A stretch of 64,000 nucleotides of DNA, taken from contig CASIAN010000039.1 in NCBI GenBank assembly GCA_949372595.1, forward strand, positions 1 through 64,000, read 5' to 3'. Shown here piece by piece: positions 44,319 through 53,194 of the stretch; the stretch's first letter is position 1; every line of letters starts with the position of its first letter. The stretch is from CPC320 sp002336405. GTDB lineage: Bacteria; Pseudomonadota; Alphaproteobacteria; Rhodobacterales; Rhodobacteraceae. A program made the translations under genes and the position numbers. The notes under the pieces were generated by a model. It saw only the letters and a program-made list of their open reading frames with translations. It ran no database searches and had not been told where the DNA came from.

Positions 44319-44747
44319 CTACGATAACGACAGCTGCGCCACCACCTGGCGATTGTGCGGCGCTTTGCGATGCTCGAACAGGTAAATCCCCTGCCATGTG
44401 CCCAAAACCAACTGGCCGTTGATTACCGGTATGGACAGATGCGTTGGCAACAGCGCGGCTTTGATATGGGCGGGCATATCGTCGGGCCCCTCATAAGTAT
44501 GCGTGAGATACGACATCGCCGGATCTGTTGAGGCCGGCACCAGTCGATGGAAAAATTCCCGCAGATCGGTCTGAACCTCTGGGTCGGCATTTTCTTGAAT
44601 AAGCAGACTGGCCGACGTATGGCGGATAAACAGCGTCAGCAGCCCGTCGCCACTAGGATGACCCCCCCCGCGGAGCCAGCGCGCCGCATCAGCGGTAAAT
44701 TCGTAAAGCCCCTGCCCTTGGGTTTGAATGGTAAATGTGGTTTGCAT
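44319..44747 (-). CDS. YjbQ/UPF0047 family protein
   Basis: A 142-residue single-domain protein. The family signature spans GLLTLFIRHTSASLLIQEN, DPEVQTDLREFFHRLVPAS, YEGPDDMPAHIKAALL and GQLVLGTWQGIYLFEHR. The conserved His, Asp and Glu residues form a metal-binding trimer interface. The E. coli relative has weak thiamine-phosphate synthase activity, but the physiological role is unsettled. It is convergent with the peroxidase gene. Confidence 0.92.
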   Translation of the reverse strand: MQTTFTIQTQGQGLYEFTADAARWLRGGGHPSGDGLLTLFIRHTSASLLIQENADPEVQTDLREFFHRLVPASTDPAMSYLTHTYEGPDDMPAHIKAALLPTHLSIPVINGQLVLGTWQGIYLFEHRKAPHNRQVVAQLSLS

Positions 44748-44811
44748 CGGTGATCCAGACGGTTTTTACTTTCACCGCAAGATACCAAGAATTCCAGCCA
44801 TGCGCGATAGC

Positions 44812-45143
44812 TCAATCCAGATCGTCAAAAAGTACAGGCGCATCACCTGAAAAAGACAAACGATAAAGATGCGGGTTCTTCATGGCGCGCCATTGTTCAA
44901 ACCCAAAGTCCAGGTCTATGGCGCCCAGCACCGCGGCAATAATATTGCCGTGGGCGGCAACAATCGGACGTTTATAATCGCTTTGCGCGATTTTTTTGAG
45001 GGCCGCGCAGGGCGCGGTCTTTGGTGATCATTGAGCGACTCGCCGCCATATCCTGCGCCTGTCTTTTTGCCCAGTTCTGTGAGTGAGCCATCAGGGTGCT
45101 GACCGATGGATTCTGCGTGGCGGATTAGATAAATGGTTTTCAA
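44812..45143 (-). pseudogene. Histidine phosphatase (phosphoglycerate-mutase-like) remnant
   Basis: From a TTG at 45143 the frame reads KTIYLIRHAESIGQHPDGSL and TELGK, the catalytic RHG/RHA motif of the histidine phosphatase superfamily. Near 45065 a run of five A breaks the frame; the neighbouring frame gives RQAQDMAASRSMITKDRALR. After about 45000 a third frame gives KRPIVAAHGNIIAAVLGAID and ends HLYRLSFSGDAPVLFDDLD, the normal C-terminus with its second catalytic His. The middle third of the fold is missing. Two frame breaks and an internal deletion make this a clear pseudogene. Confidence 0.8.
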
Positions 45144-45171
45144 ATTATATACCCCTTGCGACGGTTGGCGC

Positions 45172-45402
45172 TTAAAAGCCCGCAAGCCAATAAATATGCT
45201 GAATTGCTGCGTCTTTGGCGCTCTTAATATCTGCAAATACAAGATGTGCGTGATGACCTAATGCAAACCAGCCAGCGTTATCTTCTGGATCTCTTCGGAA
45301 TTCCTCAAACCCAAAGGTTGCATCCGGCCACTGAAAGATATCAACCCATATCGTCGCGCCACCGTGATTGACGGACAGAACAACTTTGAGTTTGTCTTTC
45401 AT
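45172..45402 (-). CDS. Small hypothetical protein
   Basis: A 76-residue soluble protein, MKDKLKVVLSVNHGGATIWV at the start and KDAAIQHIYWLAGF at the end. It has a regular beta-rich pattern and balanced composition, so it looks like a genuine small gene. AGAAG lies directly upstream of the ATG. It lies just upstream of the phosphatase pseudogene on the same strand. No family was recognised. Confidence 0.5.
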   Translation of the reverse strand: MKDKLKVVLSVNHGGATIWVDIFQWPDATFGFEEFRRDPEDNAGWFALGHHAHLVFADIKSAKDAAIQHIYWLAGF

Positions 45403-45577
45403 CTTCTAAAAATCCCACGTCAACTGGCAACAATCAGGCAGCGCGTTCTTAACTAAAATCTGTATCTGTCAAATAAATGCCACATTACATGCAGGCATGC
45501 TTAATCTCAGACTATTGCTATAATGGAGCATCAAAAATCTGTTTGCAATCAGAGATTGTGCGCAGCACACAAAACCA

Positions 45578-45609
45578 TTGCCTTGATTGCCGAGCGGCAA
45601 TCAAGGCAA
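45578..45609 (-). terminator. Long perfect hairpin downstream of rpoD
   Basis: TTGCCTTGATTGCC at 45578-45591 pairs perfectly with GGCAATCAAGGCAA at 45596-45609 around a 4-base loop, 21 bases after the rpoD stop. On the minus strand TGGTTTTG follows, a weak T-tract. It is the likely end of the dnaG-rpoD transcript. Confidence 0.7.
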
Positions 45610-45630
45610 TTAAAATGTAAAAGCTTTGCT

Positions 45631-47610
45631 TTATTGATCTAGGAAACTGCGCAGTTTGCGAGACCGCGACGGGTGTTTCAGCTTGCGCAGCGCCTTGGCC
45701 TCAATCTGGCGAATGCGCTCACGGGTCACGCTGAACTGTTGGCCAACCTCTTCCAGCGTGTGATCGGTGTTCATGCCGATGCCAAAGCGCATGCGCAGCA
45801 CCCGCTCTTCGCGCGGGGTCAGCGAGGACAGCACCCGGGTGGTGGTTTCTTTCAGGTTCTCCTGAATCGCTGATTCCAGCGGCAAAATGGCGTTTTTATC
45901 TTCGATGAAATCGCCCAGTTGGCTGTCTTCTTCGTCGCCAATCGGCGTCTCAAGCGAAATCGGTTCTTTGGCGATTTTCATCACCTTGCGCACTTTCTCA
46001 AGTGGCATCTGCAGCTTGGCGGCCAATTCTTCGGGCGTTGGCTCACGACCGATTTCATGCAGCATCTGGCGCCCGGTACGCACCAGCTTATTGATCGTCT
46101 CGATCATATGCACAGGGATCCGGATGGTGCGCGCCTGATCGGCAATCGAGCGGGTGATCGCCTGACGAATCCACCAAGTCGCATAGGTGCTGAACTTATA
46201 GCCACGGCGATATTCAAACTTATCAACCGCCTTCATCAGGCCAATGTTGCCTTCCTGAATAAGATCGAGAAATTGCAGACCCCGGTTGGTATATTTTTTG
46301 GCAATCGAAATCACCAGCCGCAGATTGGCCTCGACCATTTCTTTCTTGGCTTGGCGGGCTTCTTTTTCGCCCTTTTGCACCTGGCTGACCAAGCGACGAA
46401 ATTCGCTGATATCCAGACCGACGTATTGCCCGACCTGCGCCATATCATTGCGCAGCTCTTCCACCTTGGTCAGCGAGCGTTCAATAAACATCTGCCAGCC
46501 GCGGCCGGGCTTTTCGGCCATGCGGTCCAGCCAGTTCGGATCCAGTTCATGACCGCGATATGCTTCGATAAATTCCCGCCGGTTAATCCGCGCCTGATCG
46601 GCCAGTTTCACCACCGAACCATCAATGCTCATGATACGTTTGTTGATCCCATAAAGCTGGTCGATCAGCGCCTCAATACGGTTATTGTGCAGGTGTAACT
46701 CGTTCACTAACTCAACAATTTCAGACCGCAGTTTCTGATAATTCGCTTCTTGTTTTTTCGAAAACGAACCATCTTCGTTCAGAGTTGCCGAAATCCTGTT
46801 GTCTTGCATTTCAGACAATTTCGCATAGTCGCGGGCGATAAGGTCAAGCGTTTCAAGAACCTGCGGTTTTAACACTGCCTCCATCGCCGCAAGCGACATG
46901 TTGGCCGCTTCGTCATCATCATCATCTTCATCATCTGCCACAATCGGATTGCCGTCGGCATCCAGTTCAGGTTTGGCTTCAGTCGCCTCAGGGGTAATGC
47001 CCGCAACTGGCACGACGGGTTGCTGTACCTCATCGCCTTCGCCCATTTGATTGCCAAAGGTCGTTTCAAGATCGATCACGTCGCGCAACAAAATATCTTC
47101 GCTTAACAGTTCGTCCCGCCAAATGGTGATCGCCTGAAACGTCAAAGGGCTTTCGCACAGCCCAGAAATCATCGTATTACGACCAGCCTCAATTCGCTTG
47201 GCGATGGCAATTTCACCTTCGCGGCTCAGCAGTTCGACGCTGCCCATCTCACGCAGGTACATGCGCACAGGATCATCGGTCCGGTCCAGTTTCTCACTGT
47301 CGCCCGACGAAAGAGCCACCTCTTTATTGCTCGTAGCCGCCACAAGATCGGTGGCACCGCGCTCTTCTTCCTCGGCATCTTCAGCTTCGATAATATTAAT
47401 GCCCATTTCAGATAGCATCGACATCACATCTTCTATCTGCTCCGACGAGACTTGATCAGGAGGCAGCACCTTGTTGAGTTGGTCATAAGTGATATAACCC
47501 CGCTCCCGCGCCTCGCCGATCATCTTTTTGACCGCCGTCTGGCTCATATCAAGCGTTGTTTCTTCGCTCTGGTCCTCAGCTTTACGGTCGGTGTTGTCTT
47601 TGGCGGCCAT
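45631..47610 (-). CDS. rpoD: Primary sigma factor RpoD (sigma-70)
   Basis: A 659-residue group 1 sigma factor. Region 1.1 is at the N-terminus and region 1.2 is DDPVRMYLREMGSVELLSRE. A non-conserved spacer holds an acidic run (DDEDDDDDEAA). Region 2 is GLQFLDLIQEGNIGLMKAVD then KFSTYATWWIRQAITRSIAD, and region 4.2 is HTLEEVGQQFSVTRERIRQI. It directs RNA polymerase to housekeeping promoters. The start at 47610 (MAAKDN) has AGGAGA upstream. It follows dnaG by 113 bp, the conserved macromolecular-synthesis order. Confidence 0.98.
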   Translation of the reverse strand: MAAKDNTDRKAEDQSEETTLDMSQTAVKKMIGEARERGYITYDQLNKVLPPDQVSSEQIEDVMSMLSEMGINIIEAEDAEEEERGATDLVAATSNKEVALSSGDSEKLDRTDDPVRMYLREMGSVELLSREGEIAIAKRIEAGRNTMISGLCESPLTFQAITIWRDELLSEDILLRDVIDLETTFGNQMGEGDEVQQPVVPVAGITPEATEAKPELDADGNPIVADDEDDDDDEAANMSLAAMEAVLKPQVLETLDLIARDYAKLSEMQDNRISATLNEDGSFSKKQEANYQKLRSEIVELVNELHLHNNRIEALIDQLYGINKRIMSIDGSVVKLADQARINRREFIEAYRGHELDPNWLDRMAEKPGRGWQMFIERSLTKVEELRNDMAQVGQYVGLDISEFRRLVSQVQKGEKEARQAKKEMVEANLRLVISIAKKYTNRGLQFLDLIQEGNIGLMKAVDKFEYRRGYKFSTYATWWIRQAITRSIADQARTIRIPVHMIETINKLVRTGRQMLHEIGREPTPEELAAKLQMPLEKVRKVMKIAKEPISLETPIGDEEDSQLGDFIEDKNAILPLESAIQENLKETTTRVLSSLTPREERVLRMRFGIGMNTDHTLEEVGQQFSVTRERIRQIEAKALRKLKHPSRSRKLRSFLDQ

Positions 47611-47723
47611 GCGATTCTCCTGCAAAGGGCGAACGATTCGTTTAACCCGTAACATAGGGCGTCATACTGATTCGGCTAAACATGTACTTGGTTTTCTTTA
47701 CCTCTTCCTCAACAAAATCACAT

Positions 47724-49661
47724 TTATGACGATTTTACCCGAGTTATTTGTGTCATCAAAGCTTCAAAGGCCCGCCGTTCATCGCGATTGATTCGCGCAC
47801 CGTTTTCCGCAAGGTCATACTCGGCGGTGTCTTTGTGCACACTCAGGGTTGCTGATTCTTGCGCCGAGGCCGCCTCTTTCAACCTCCAAGTCAGGGTTTC
47901 ATCTGACAATGAGGCGATGTCTTCGGCGGCCTCCTCAATCTCAGCCGCCAAACCAAGGCGCGCATCAAGTTTAGCAAACTCTTCACGAAGGGTCAGCCGG
48001 GTCAGATCAAGATCATCAGATCGTTGAATGCATGGCACGACGGCAACATGGCTTTGAGCGAGAAACCCCTGTAGCTCCGACGAACCAAAAGCGGCCTCTA
48101 TCGCACCGAGCATCTTCTCAGCGGGCGCGACGGTTTGTGATAGCAAAATTGTTTGTATCTGCCGATGCCGGGGGTCGCTGCAAGCCAGGCTCTCCAACGG
48201 CTCCTGAAACTCTGCGACCAGTGCAGGTGCTTTGACCAATGCCGCCAGAATAACCGCTTCGCGCAGACGTCCCGGCACGTGATCAGCCGCCTGCGCCAGC
48301 GCAGACTGTTTGGTCGTGCTCAGTGCATCAATTTTGACTTTTTTGCCCCATTGACCCGACCACAGCTGCTGCCGGCCCGTACCAAACAGCGCCCAGCGCA
48401 ATTCTTTAATAGCACTACCGTAGTGCGACCGGATTGACGGGTCGCGGATCATGGCGATTTTTTCCCGCAGCCCCTTATCCAGCATAGCGCGTCGCTCGGG
48501 GCTATCGAAAACCTTGCCTTGGATTTCTCGCTGCCAAAGTAAGTCAACCATCGGCATGGCTTTGTCCAACAGCGTCTGCAAAGCAGAGGGGCCACCTGCC
48601 CGGATCACGTCATCGGGATCTTGCCCTTCTGGCATTACCGCAAACCGCAGCGATTGCCCCGCCTCCAGCAATGGCAACGCCAGATCAATCACCCGATACG
48701 CAGCGCGCAGACCTGCTGTATCGCCATCAAGCGCGATGATCGGTTCGGGGGCGATGCGCCACAAAAGGGCGAGTTGATGCTCGGTGACTGCCGTGCCCAA
48801 AGGTGCAACTGCGGCGCCAAACCCTGCCTCAACAAGGGCAATCACGTCCATATACCCCTCAGCCACGATCAGCGGCTGGCCCTTCCCCGCCGCCTCACGT
48901 GCGGGTTTGAGATGATATAGGTTGCGGCCTTTGTCGAATAAGACAGTCTCCGGAGAATTGAGGTATTTAGCGCGCGCATTCGGATCAAGCGATCTGCCGC
49001 CCAGCGCGATACAGCGCCCTCTTGCATCGCGAATGGGAAACAAAATGCGACCACGGAACCGATCATAGGGCGCACCACCATCCTCGGGCCGGGCACAAAG
49101 CCCCGCTGCAACCAACTGATCGGGCGTCACACCCTTGGCGGTCAAATGTTGCAACAATCCCTGCCGGACATCTGGAGCAAACCCCATATCAAAACGGTCT
49201 TGGATCGCCTCAGATAAACCGCGTCTAGCCAGATAAGCCCGCGCCTCCGACGCCGGTGCAGTTTTGAGTTGCAGGCGGTAGAATTGCACGGCCTGTTCCA
49301 TGACATCAGTCAATTCGCTGCGCTGTTCAGATTTTTCCTGCGCATGCGGGTCGCGTTTTGGCACCGGCATGCCCGCCTCTTGTGCCAAAATCTCGATCGC
49401 CTCGATAAAGCCAACGTTCTCGGTCTCACGGATAAAACTGATCGCATCACCCTTGGCGTGGCAGCCAAAGCAATAATAAAACCCCTTGCTGTCATCGACA
49501 TGGAACGAGGCCGATTTTTCCTGATGAAAGGGGCATGGCGCCCACATATCACCCTTAGCCTGATTAGATTTACGAGTGTCCCACATAACTTTGCGCCCGA
49601 CAACCTGACTGAGGCTGGTACGGGTGCGCAAGTCGTCAAGGAATCCGGGTGGTAGGCTCAT
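47724..49661 (-). CDS. dnaG: DNA primase DnaG
   Basis: A 645-residue primase. The CHC2 zinc-binding domain has CPFHQEK and GFYYCFGCHAKGD (C43, H46, C64, C67). The RNA polymerase core follows with RFRGRILFPIRDARGRCIAL. The TOPRIM domain has LIVAEGYMDVIALVEAG and IIALDGDTAGLRAA, whose acidic residues bind magnesium. The C-terminal helicase-binding region is weakly conserved as usual. It makes RNA primers at the replication fork. It is co-directional with rpoD. Confidence 0.97.
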   Translation of the reverse strand: MSLPPGFLDDLRTRTSLSQVVGRKVMWDTRKSNQAKGDMWAPCPFHQEKSASFHVDDSKGFYYCFGCHAKGDAISFIRETENVGFIEAIEILAQEAGMPVPKRDPHAQEKSEQRSELTDVMEQAVQFYRLQLKTAPASEARAYLARRGLSEAIQDRFDMGFAPDVRQGLLQHLTAKGVTPDQLVAAGLCARPEDGGAPYDRFRGRILFPIRDARGRCIALGGRSLDPNARAKYLNSPETVLFDKGRNLYHLKPAREAAGKGQPLIVAEGYMDVIALVEAGFGAAVAPLGTAVTEHQLALLWRIAPEPIIALDGDTAGLRAAYRVIDLALPLLEAGQSLRFAVMPEGQDPDDVIRAGGPSALQTLLDKAMPMVDLLWQREIQGKVFDSPERRAMLDKGLREKIAMIRDPSIRSHYGSAIKELRWALFGTGRQQLWSGQWGKKVKIDALSTTKQSALAQAADHVPGRLREAVILAALVKAPALVAEFQEPLESLACSDPRHRQIQTILLSQTVAPAEKMLGAIEAAFGSSELQGFLAQSHVAVVPCIQRSDDLDLTRLTLREEFAKLDARLGLAAEIEEAAEDIASLSDETLTWRLKEAASAQESATLSVHKDTAEYDLAENGARINRDERRAFEALMTQITRVKSS

Positions 49662-49996
49662 GCGCCCATTATTGGACGCCCACGCCTTAAAGTCCAGCAG
49701 AGGACAACGATACTTGTGATATTTCTAATGCGGTGAAAGACAGGCTTAAAAACCTGCCATGTGCCCCAGCGCCCTGTTGCTTATACAAATAGAGCGCACT
49801 GAAAGTGATATTTTAACAATTCTTGGAACAACACATCAGCGAAACCGCACCAGCCGCTTTTTTTCTGACTTCACGTGCCATAAACTTAGCGGTCAATTTC
49901 GATCAAACAATGAATTGAAATCTGAGCAAACCTCATTCAAAGCACCTGTTTAGAAACCCAATTTTGCCCGCCCGGACCAACCTTTCCCAGCCAACT
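49662..49996. other. Gene-free region between dnaG and the mevalonate operon
   Basis: A 335-bp AT-rich stretch upstream of dnaG and downstream of the last mevalonate gene. It should hold the dnaG promoter. No terminator with a clear T-run was found for the mevalonate operon, and no RNA gene was recognised. Confidence 0.5.
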
Positions 49997-51019
49997 TTAG
50001 GGCCACTCAAATGGGCGGATCACGCTGACATTTGCAAAGCTACGCCGGACAAATACCTCTTCTGAGGATAAAAATAATAGTTTTACATTTGCACCGGCAT
50101 CCATCGTGGCATAAATCTGATGGCCCTCTGCACGCGCTGCCCAGAGCTGTTCCAGCACGCGCCAGCTTTGCGGCTTGAGATAGCATAACGCCGGCCGTGC
50201 CGCCATCATGGTGGCGTGTAAGGCAAGCGCATTGGCCTCGGACAGCGCCCCCAACGTTGCAAAATCGCGTGCCTCGAGGGCCGTGTGGACAGCTGTGCAG
50301 TCCGCCTCGGCCTGTGCGGGCCAAATCTTGAACAACGGGCTGGTGGCAACAGTATGGTTCATCCCATCACGCGACGATCGGGATTTCGGCCCAGTATCCA
50401 CAGGAACAATCGCAATTCTGAATTCCGGCCAGTCCAGCATCAGGGGCCGCGCAAAACTATCGCTGCCATCCTCTTTTTCCCCGCGGTCCCAGCGCACGAA
50501 CCCATGCCATAGGGATCGCGTTGCACTACCACTGCCAAAACGCGCCAGCATACTGAGCACAGACTTTGGCAGTTTCAGGTTGAACGCCGCATCCAGTGCC
50601 AGTGTCAGGGCGGCAAAGCCAGAAGCCGAAGACGCCAGCCCGGCCGCAGTGGGCAGGGTGTTGTCGGTCTCAATCCGCAGAGGCAGCGTCTGCTCACGAC
50701 GATAAAGATCCACAAAGCATATGATTTTCGACGCAAACGCACTGTCTAACGGCAAAGATACGCCATTCAGCCAAACCTCATCATACGCAGTTTCAGCTGG
50801 AAAAATCCGTGTGTGGCTGCCCCAATCAGCAAGTGAAATTGACAGCGAACTGTTCAGAGGAAGGTTCAGAACAGCATCGCGTTTGCCCCAATACTTGGCT
50901 AATGCGATATTGCTGGGGGCATAGGCCACAGCCGGTTGTTGCACCGAAAGTCGCGCCGGTAAATGGGCGGCAAAACACGCCGCAGGCTTGGCCGGGTCGG
51001 TCAACGATCGGTCAGTCAT
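49997..51019 (-). CDS. mvaD: Diphosphomevalonate decarboxylase
   Basis: A 340-residue GHMP-superfamily enzyme. Key motifs: APSNIALAKYWGKRDAVLNL (substrate and catalytic Lys region), LPLNSSLSISLADWGSHT, AAGLASSASGFAALTLALD (ATP-binding Ser-rich loop), FGSGSATRSLWHGFVRW, and MDAGANVKLL with the catalytic-region Asp. It decarboxylates mevalonate diphosphate to isopentenyl diphosphate with ATP, the last step of the pathway. The ATG at 51019 overlaps the phosphomevalonate kinase stop by 8 bp. It is the last gene of the operon. Confidence 0.92.
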   Translation of the reverse strand: MTDRSLTDPAKPAACFAAHLPARLSVQQPAVAYAPSNIALAKYWGKRDAVLNLPLNSSLSISLADWGSHTRIFPAETAYDEVWLNGVSLPLDSAFASKIICFVDLYRREQTLPLRIETDNTLPTAAGLASSASGFAALTLALDAAFNLKLPKSVLSMLARFGSGSATRSLWHGFVRWDRGEKEDGSDSFARPLMLDWPEFRIAIVPVDTGPKSRSSRDGMNHTVATSPLFKIWPAQAEADCTAVHTALEARDFATLGALSEANALALHATMMAARPALCYLKPQSWRVLEQLWAARAEGHQIYATMDAGANVKLLFLSSEEVFVRRSFANVSVIRPFEWP

Positions 51020-52067
51020 CCAGCACAAGCCCTTTTGCGGTAAATGGCGCTGGCTGATGCTGCGCCACAAGCGGGCCTAACGCAAGGATACAATCACCCA
51101 GACCAGAGCCGGATATCTTCGCCGCCATCACGCCGGCCTCAGACCGCGCCCGCGCCACCAATGCATCAAGCATCGGGTCCGACACCCTCAATTCGACCAT
51201 CAGATCCTGATAGGCGTTCAACTGTTCGGCAAACACCGGCCAGTCACGGAGGCGGGCTGCAGTGATTGCCGCCATTGCCCTGCCCCCCATTCGCCCGTAC
51301 AGCGCCGCATACGCAGCCTCGCGGCCCTGCATCCGTTTTGCAATCCCGGCAAGCACATCACCAGTAGGCGTCTTATATCCGCAATAACACAGGCTCAATT
51401 GTGGTGGATGGGGCAGCAAAATAATCACCGCTTGCTCAGAAGTACTTACAAGATCATGGTGTTGAGAGGACGGTGAGAAAAGTCCGGCCACATTGGCGCC
51501 ACTGCCCGGCAAAGCGGTGTCAGCGGCGGCGGCCGTAAGTTGATATCCCAACAATCCACCATGCAGGCTTGCCGCAAGATCTGCGCCACTGCCCCGCCCC
51601 TGCAAACCGCGAATGATCTCCAACGCCTGCTGATGCAGCCGTGCCTTGCGGGGCATGGGCGGCTGATCTGTTTTTGGCTGAGTCTGCGGTTGCGTTTCTG
51701 GACGGGTCATCGCCTCTAACAGCCCCAGTGTCGCAATTGTGACCGCAGCCGAGGATCCCAAGCCCAGCTTCGGGTCAATTTGCGAAACGATATCAAGGCG
51801 CAGTCCATGGGAAAGCCGGTCGCGATAAAGTGCCAGCGCGGCGAGAACAAACCGCATCGGACCACTGACCTCAAAGCTGTCGAGCGCCACCACCACTGGA
51901 TCCGAAATGCCCGAGAAGATCTGCACCTGCCGATTGTCGTTTGGCTTGGCCGTAATGGTAACGCGCTGATCAATGGCGCAGACCATCGCGGGGTGACCAT
52001 AGACCACCGCATGCTCGCCGGTGATCATGATACTGCCCGGCGCCGAGGCCGACATCTTGCGCTGCAT
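51012..52067 (-). CDS. Phosphomevalonate kinase
   Basis: A 351-residue GHMP kinase, SASAPGSIMITGEHAVVYGH at the N-terminus. The ATP loop is DPKLGLGSSAAVTIATLGLL, GRGSGADLAASLHGGLLGY supplies the conserved central motif, and ISGSGLGDCILALG is motif 3. It closely resembles the phosphomevalonate kinase of the Paracoccus zeaxanthinifaciens mevalonate operon, which occupies the same position. It phosphorylates 5-phosphomevalonate. The start at 52067 lies 2 bp after the mevalonate kinase stop. The insert around residues 130-150 (TQPQTQPKTDQ) is low-complexity. Confidence 0.88.
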   Translation of the reverse strand: MQRKMSASAPGSIMITGEHAVVYGHPAMVCAIDQRVTITAKPNDNRQVQIFSGISDPVVVALDSFEVSGPMRFVLAALALYRDRLSHGLRLDIVSQIDPKLGLGSSAAVTIATLGLLEAMTRPETQPQTQPKTDQPPMPRKARLHQQALEIIRGLQGRGSGADLAASLHGGLLGYQLTAAAADTALPGSGANVAGLFSPSSQHHDLVSTSEQAVIILLPHPPQLSLCYCGYKTPTGDVLAGIAKRMQGREAAYAALYGRMGGRAMAAITAARLRDWPVFAEQLNAYQDLMVELRVSDPMLDALVARARSEAGVMAAKISGSGLGDCILALGPLVAQHQPAPFTAKGLVLDD

Positions 52068-52069
52068 GA

Positions 52070-53194
52070 TCACAGACCCATGCCAGGCCGTTCGCCGGGT
52101 GCGCCAACGTCTTGGTCCACCATGCAAAGACGGGTACCACTTTCGGCAATGGTGAGCCTGTCCCAACGATAATCGGGGAACTGCCTCATCACGGTTTCAA
52201 ACGCCTCTGCGTCGGGCAAATGCACCAAAAGCACCCCAGCATGTGCCCCATGCACCGATCCTGCGCCAGAAATTTTGGCAGCGCCCCCCACTTGTTCAAT
52301 CGCCGCAACAAACGCCAATGCTGCCATCGGTATCACACCAAGGCGCCGCAACAGCCGGTGATTTTCTCGCAGCCCCTCTTTTGGGCTCCCGCCGTTCTCA
52401 AGAGCGGATTGGAGGGCATTTGTGCAGTCTTCGAACGCCCGCCAAAGCACCTGATCAGATCCATAATTTTGCCGAACGGATGAAACACATTCCCCGGTCG
52501 AGGCCGTGGGGATCCCGCCGAGCACCCAATACCACCCCCCGTCCTTAAGCCGATCAGCCATCACCGCGGTATCGGGGGCCGAAATCTTTCCGTTTTGAAC
52601 ACGGTTAATACCGCCATAGGTGACCGCCGCCGCATCGATTGCGCTGCCTTTGCCATGTTGTAAACGCTCGCAGAAGCGCACCTGTTCAAAACGTTCCGAC
52701 GAGCTTTGATGATGGTTTAACAAATGCTCATACAACACAATTGTCGCGGCAATCACCGCCGCAGAAGACCCCATGCCCGCCCCAAGAGGCAAATCTGAGG
52801 TGCTGTGCAACCGACCCGGCACAGGCAATTTATGCGGCGCCATCCCCCCCGGAACCGGCAGCATCTGCAACAGCGCAGACATCGTATAGACCGCCAGATC
52901 ATCGGGACGCTGCAGAATGTTCTGCACCGCTAAATCGCCGCGAACAAAGCGATCAAACCGCTCATCCAGCGTGCGTTTAAAGGTCTTAAGCAGTGTGAGC
53001 GGATACAACTGACCCTGTGACAGATCGGCAAATGCCGTCTGCAAGCCCGTGCTGAGGTGGATCGGTTCGAACCAAACGTTGGTATAAAGCTCGACTGCTG
53101 CCACCAGCGCCGGCGCGCCATAGACGACAGAATGCTCACCAGACAAGATCACCTTGCCGGGCGCGCGGGCAAAATGACGCTCAGGCGATTTCAT
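52070..53194 (-). CDS. Mevalonate kinase
   Basis: A 374-residue GHMP kinase, ARAPGKVILSGEHSVVYGAP at the N-terminus. The ATP loop is DLPLGAGMGSSAAVIAATIV, then GKGSAIDAAAVTYGG and the C-terminal KISGAGSVHGAHAGVLLV. These match mevalonate kinase of the Paracoccus zeaxanthinifaciens operon (ERFDQVRFCERL-like segment: RFEQVRFCERLQHGKGSAID). It phosphorylates mevalonate. The ATG at 53194 overlaps the HMG-CoA synthase 3' end by 14 bp, and no strong ribosome site is visible, suggesting coupling. The alternative, that the two kinase names should be swapped, is less likely given gene order. Confidence 0.88.
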   Translation of the reverse strand: MKSPERHFARAPGKVILSGEHSVVYGAPALVAAVELYTNVWFEPIHLSTGLQTAFADLSQGQLYPLTLLKTFKRTLDERFDRFVRGDLAVQNILQRPDDLAVYTMSALLQMLPVPGGMAPHKLPVPGRLHSTSDLPLGAGMGSSAAVIAATIVLYEHLLNHHQSSSERFEQVRFCERLQHGKGSAIDAAAVTYGGINRVQNGKISAPDTAVMADRLKDGGWYWVLGGIPTASTGECVSSVRQNYGSDQVLWRAFEDCTNALQSALENGGSPKEGLRENHRLLRRLGVIPMAALAFVAAIEQVGGAAKISGAGSVHGAHAGVLLVHLPDAEAFETVMRQFPDYRWDRLTIAESGTRLCMVDQDVGAPGERPGMGL

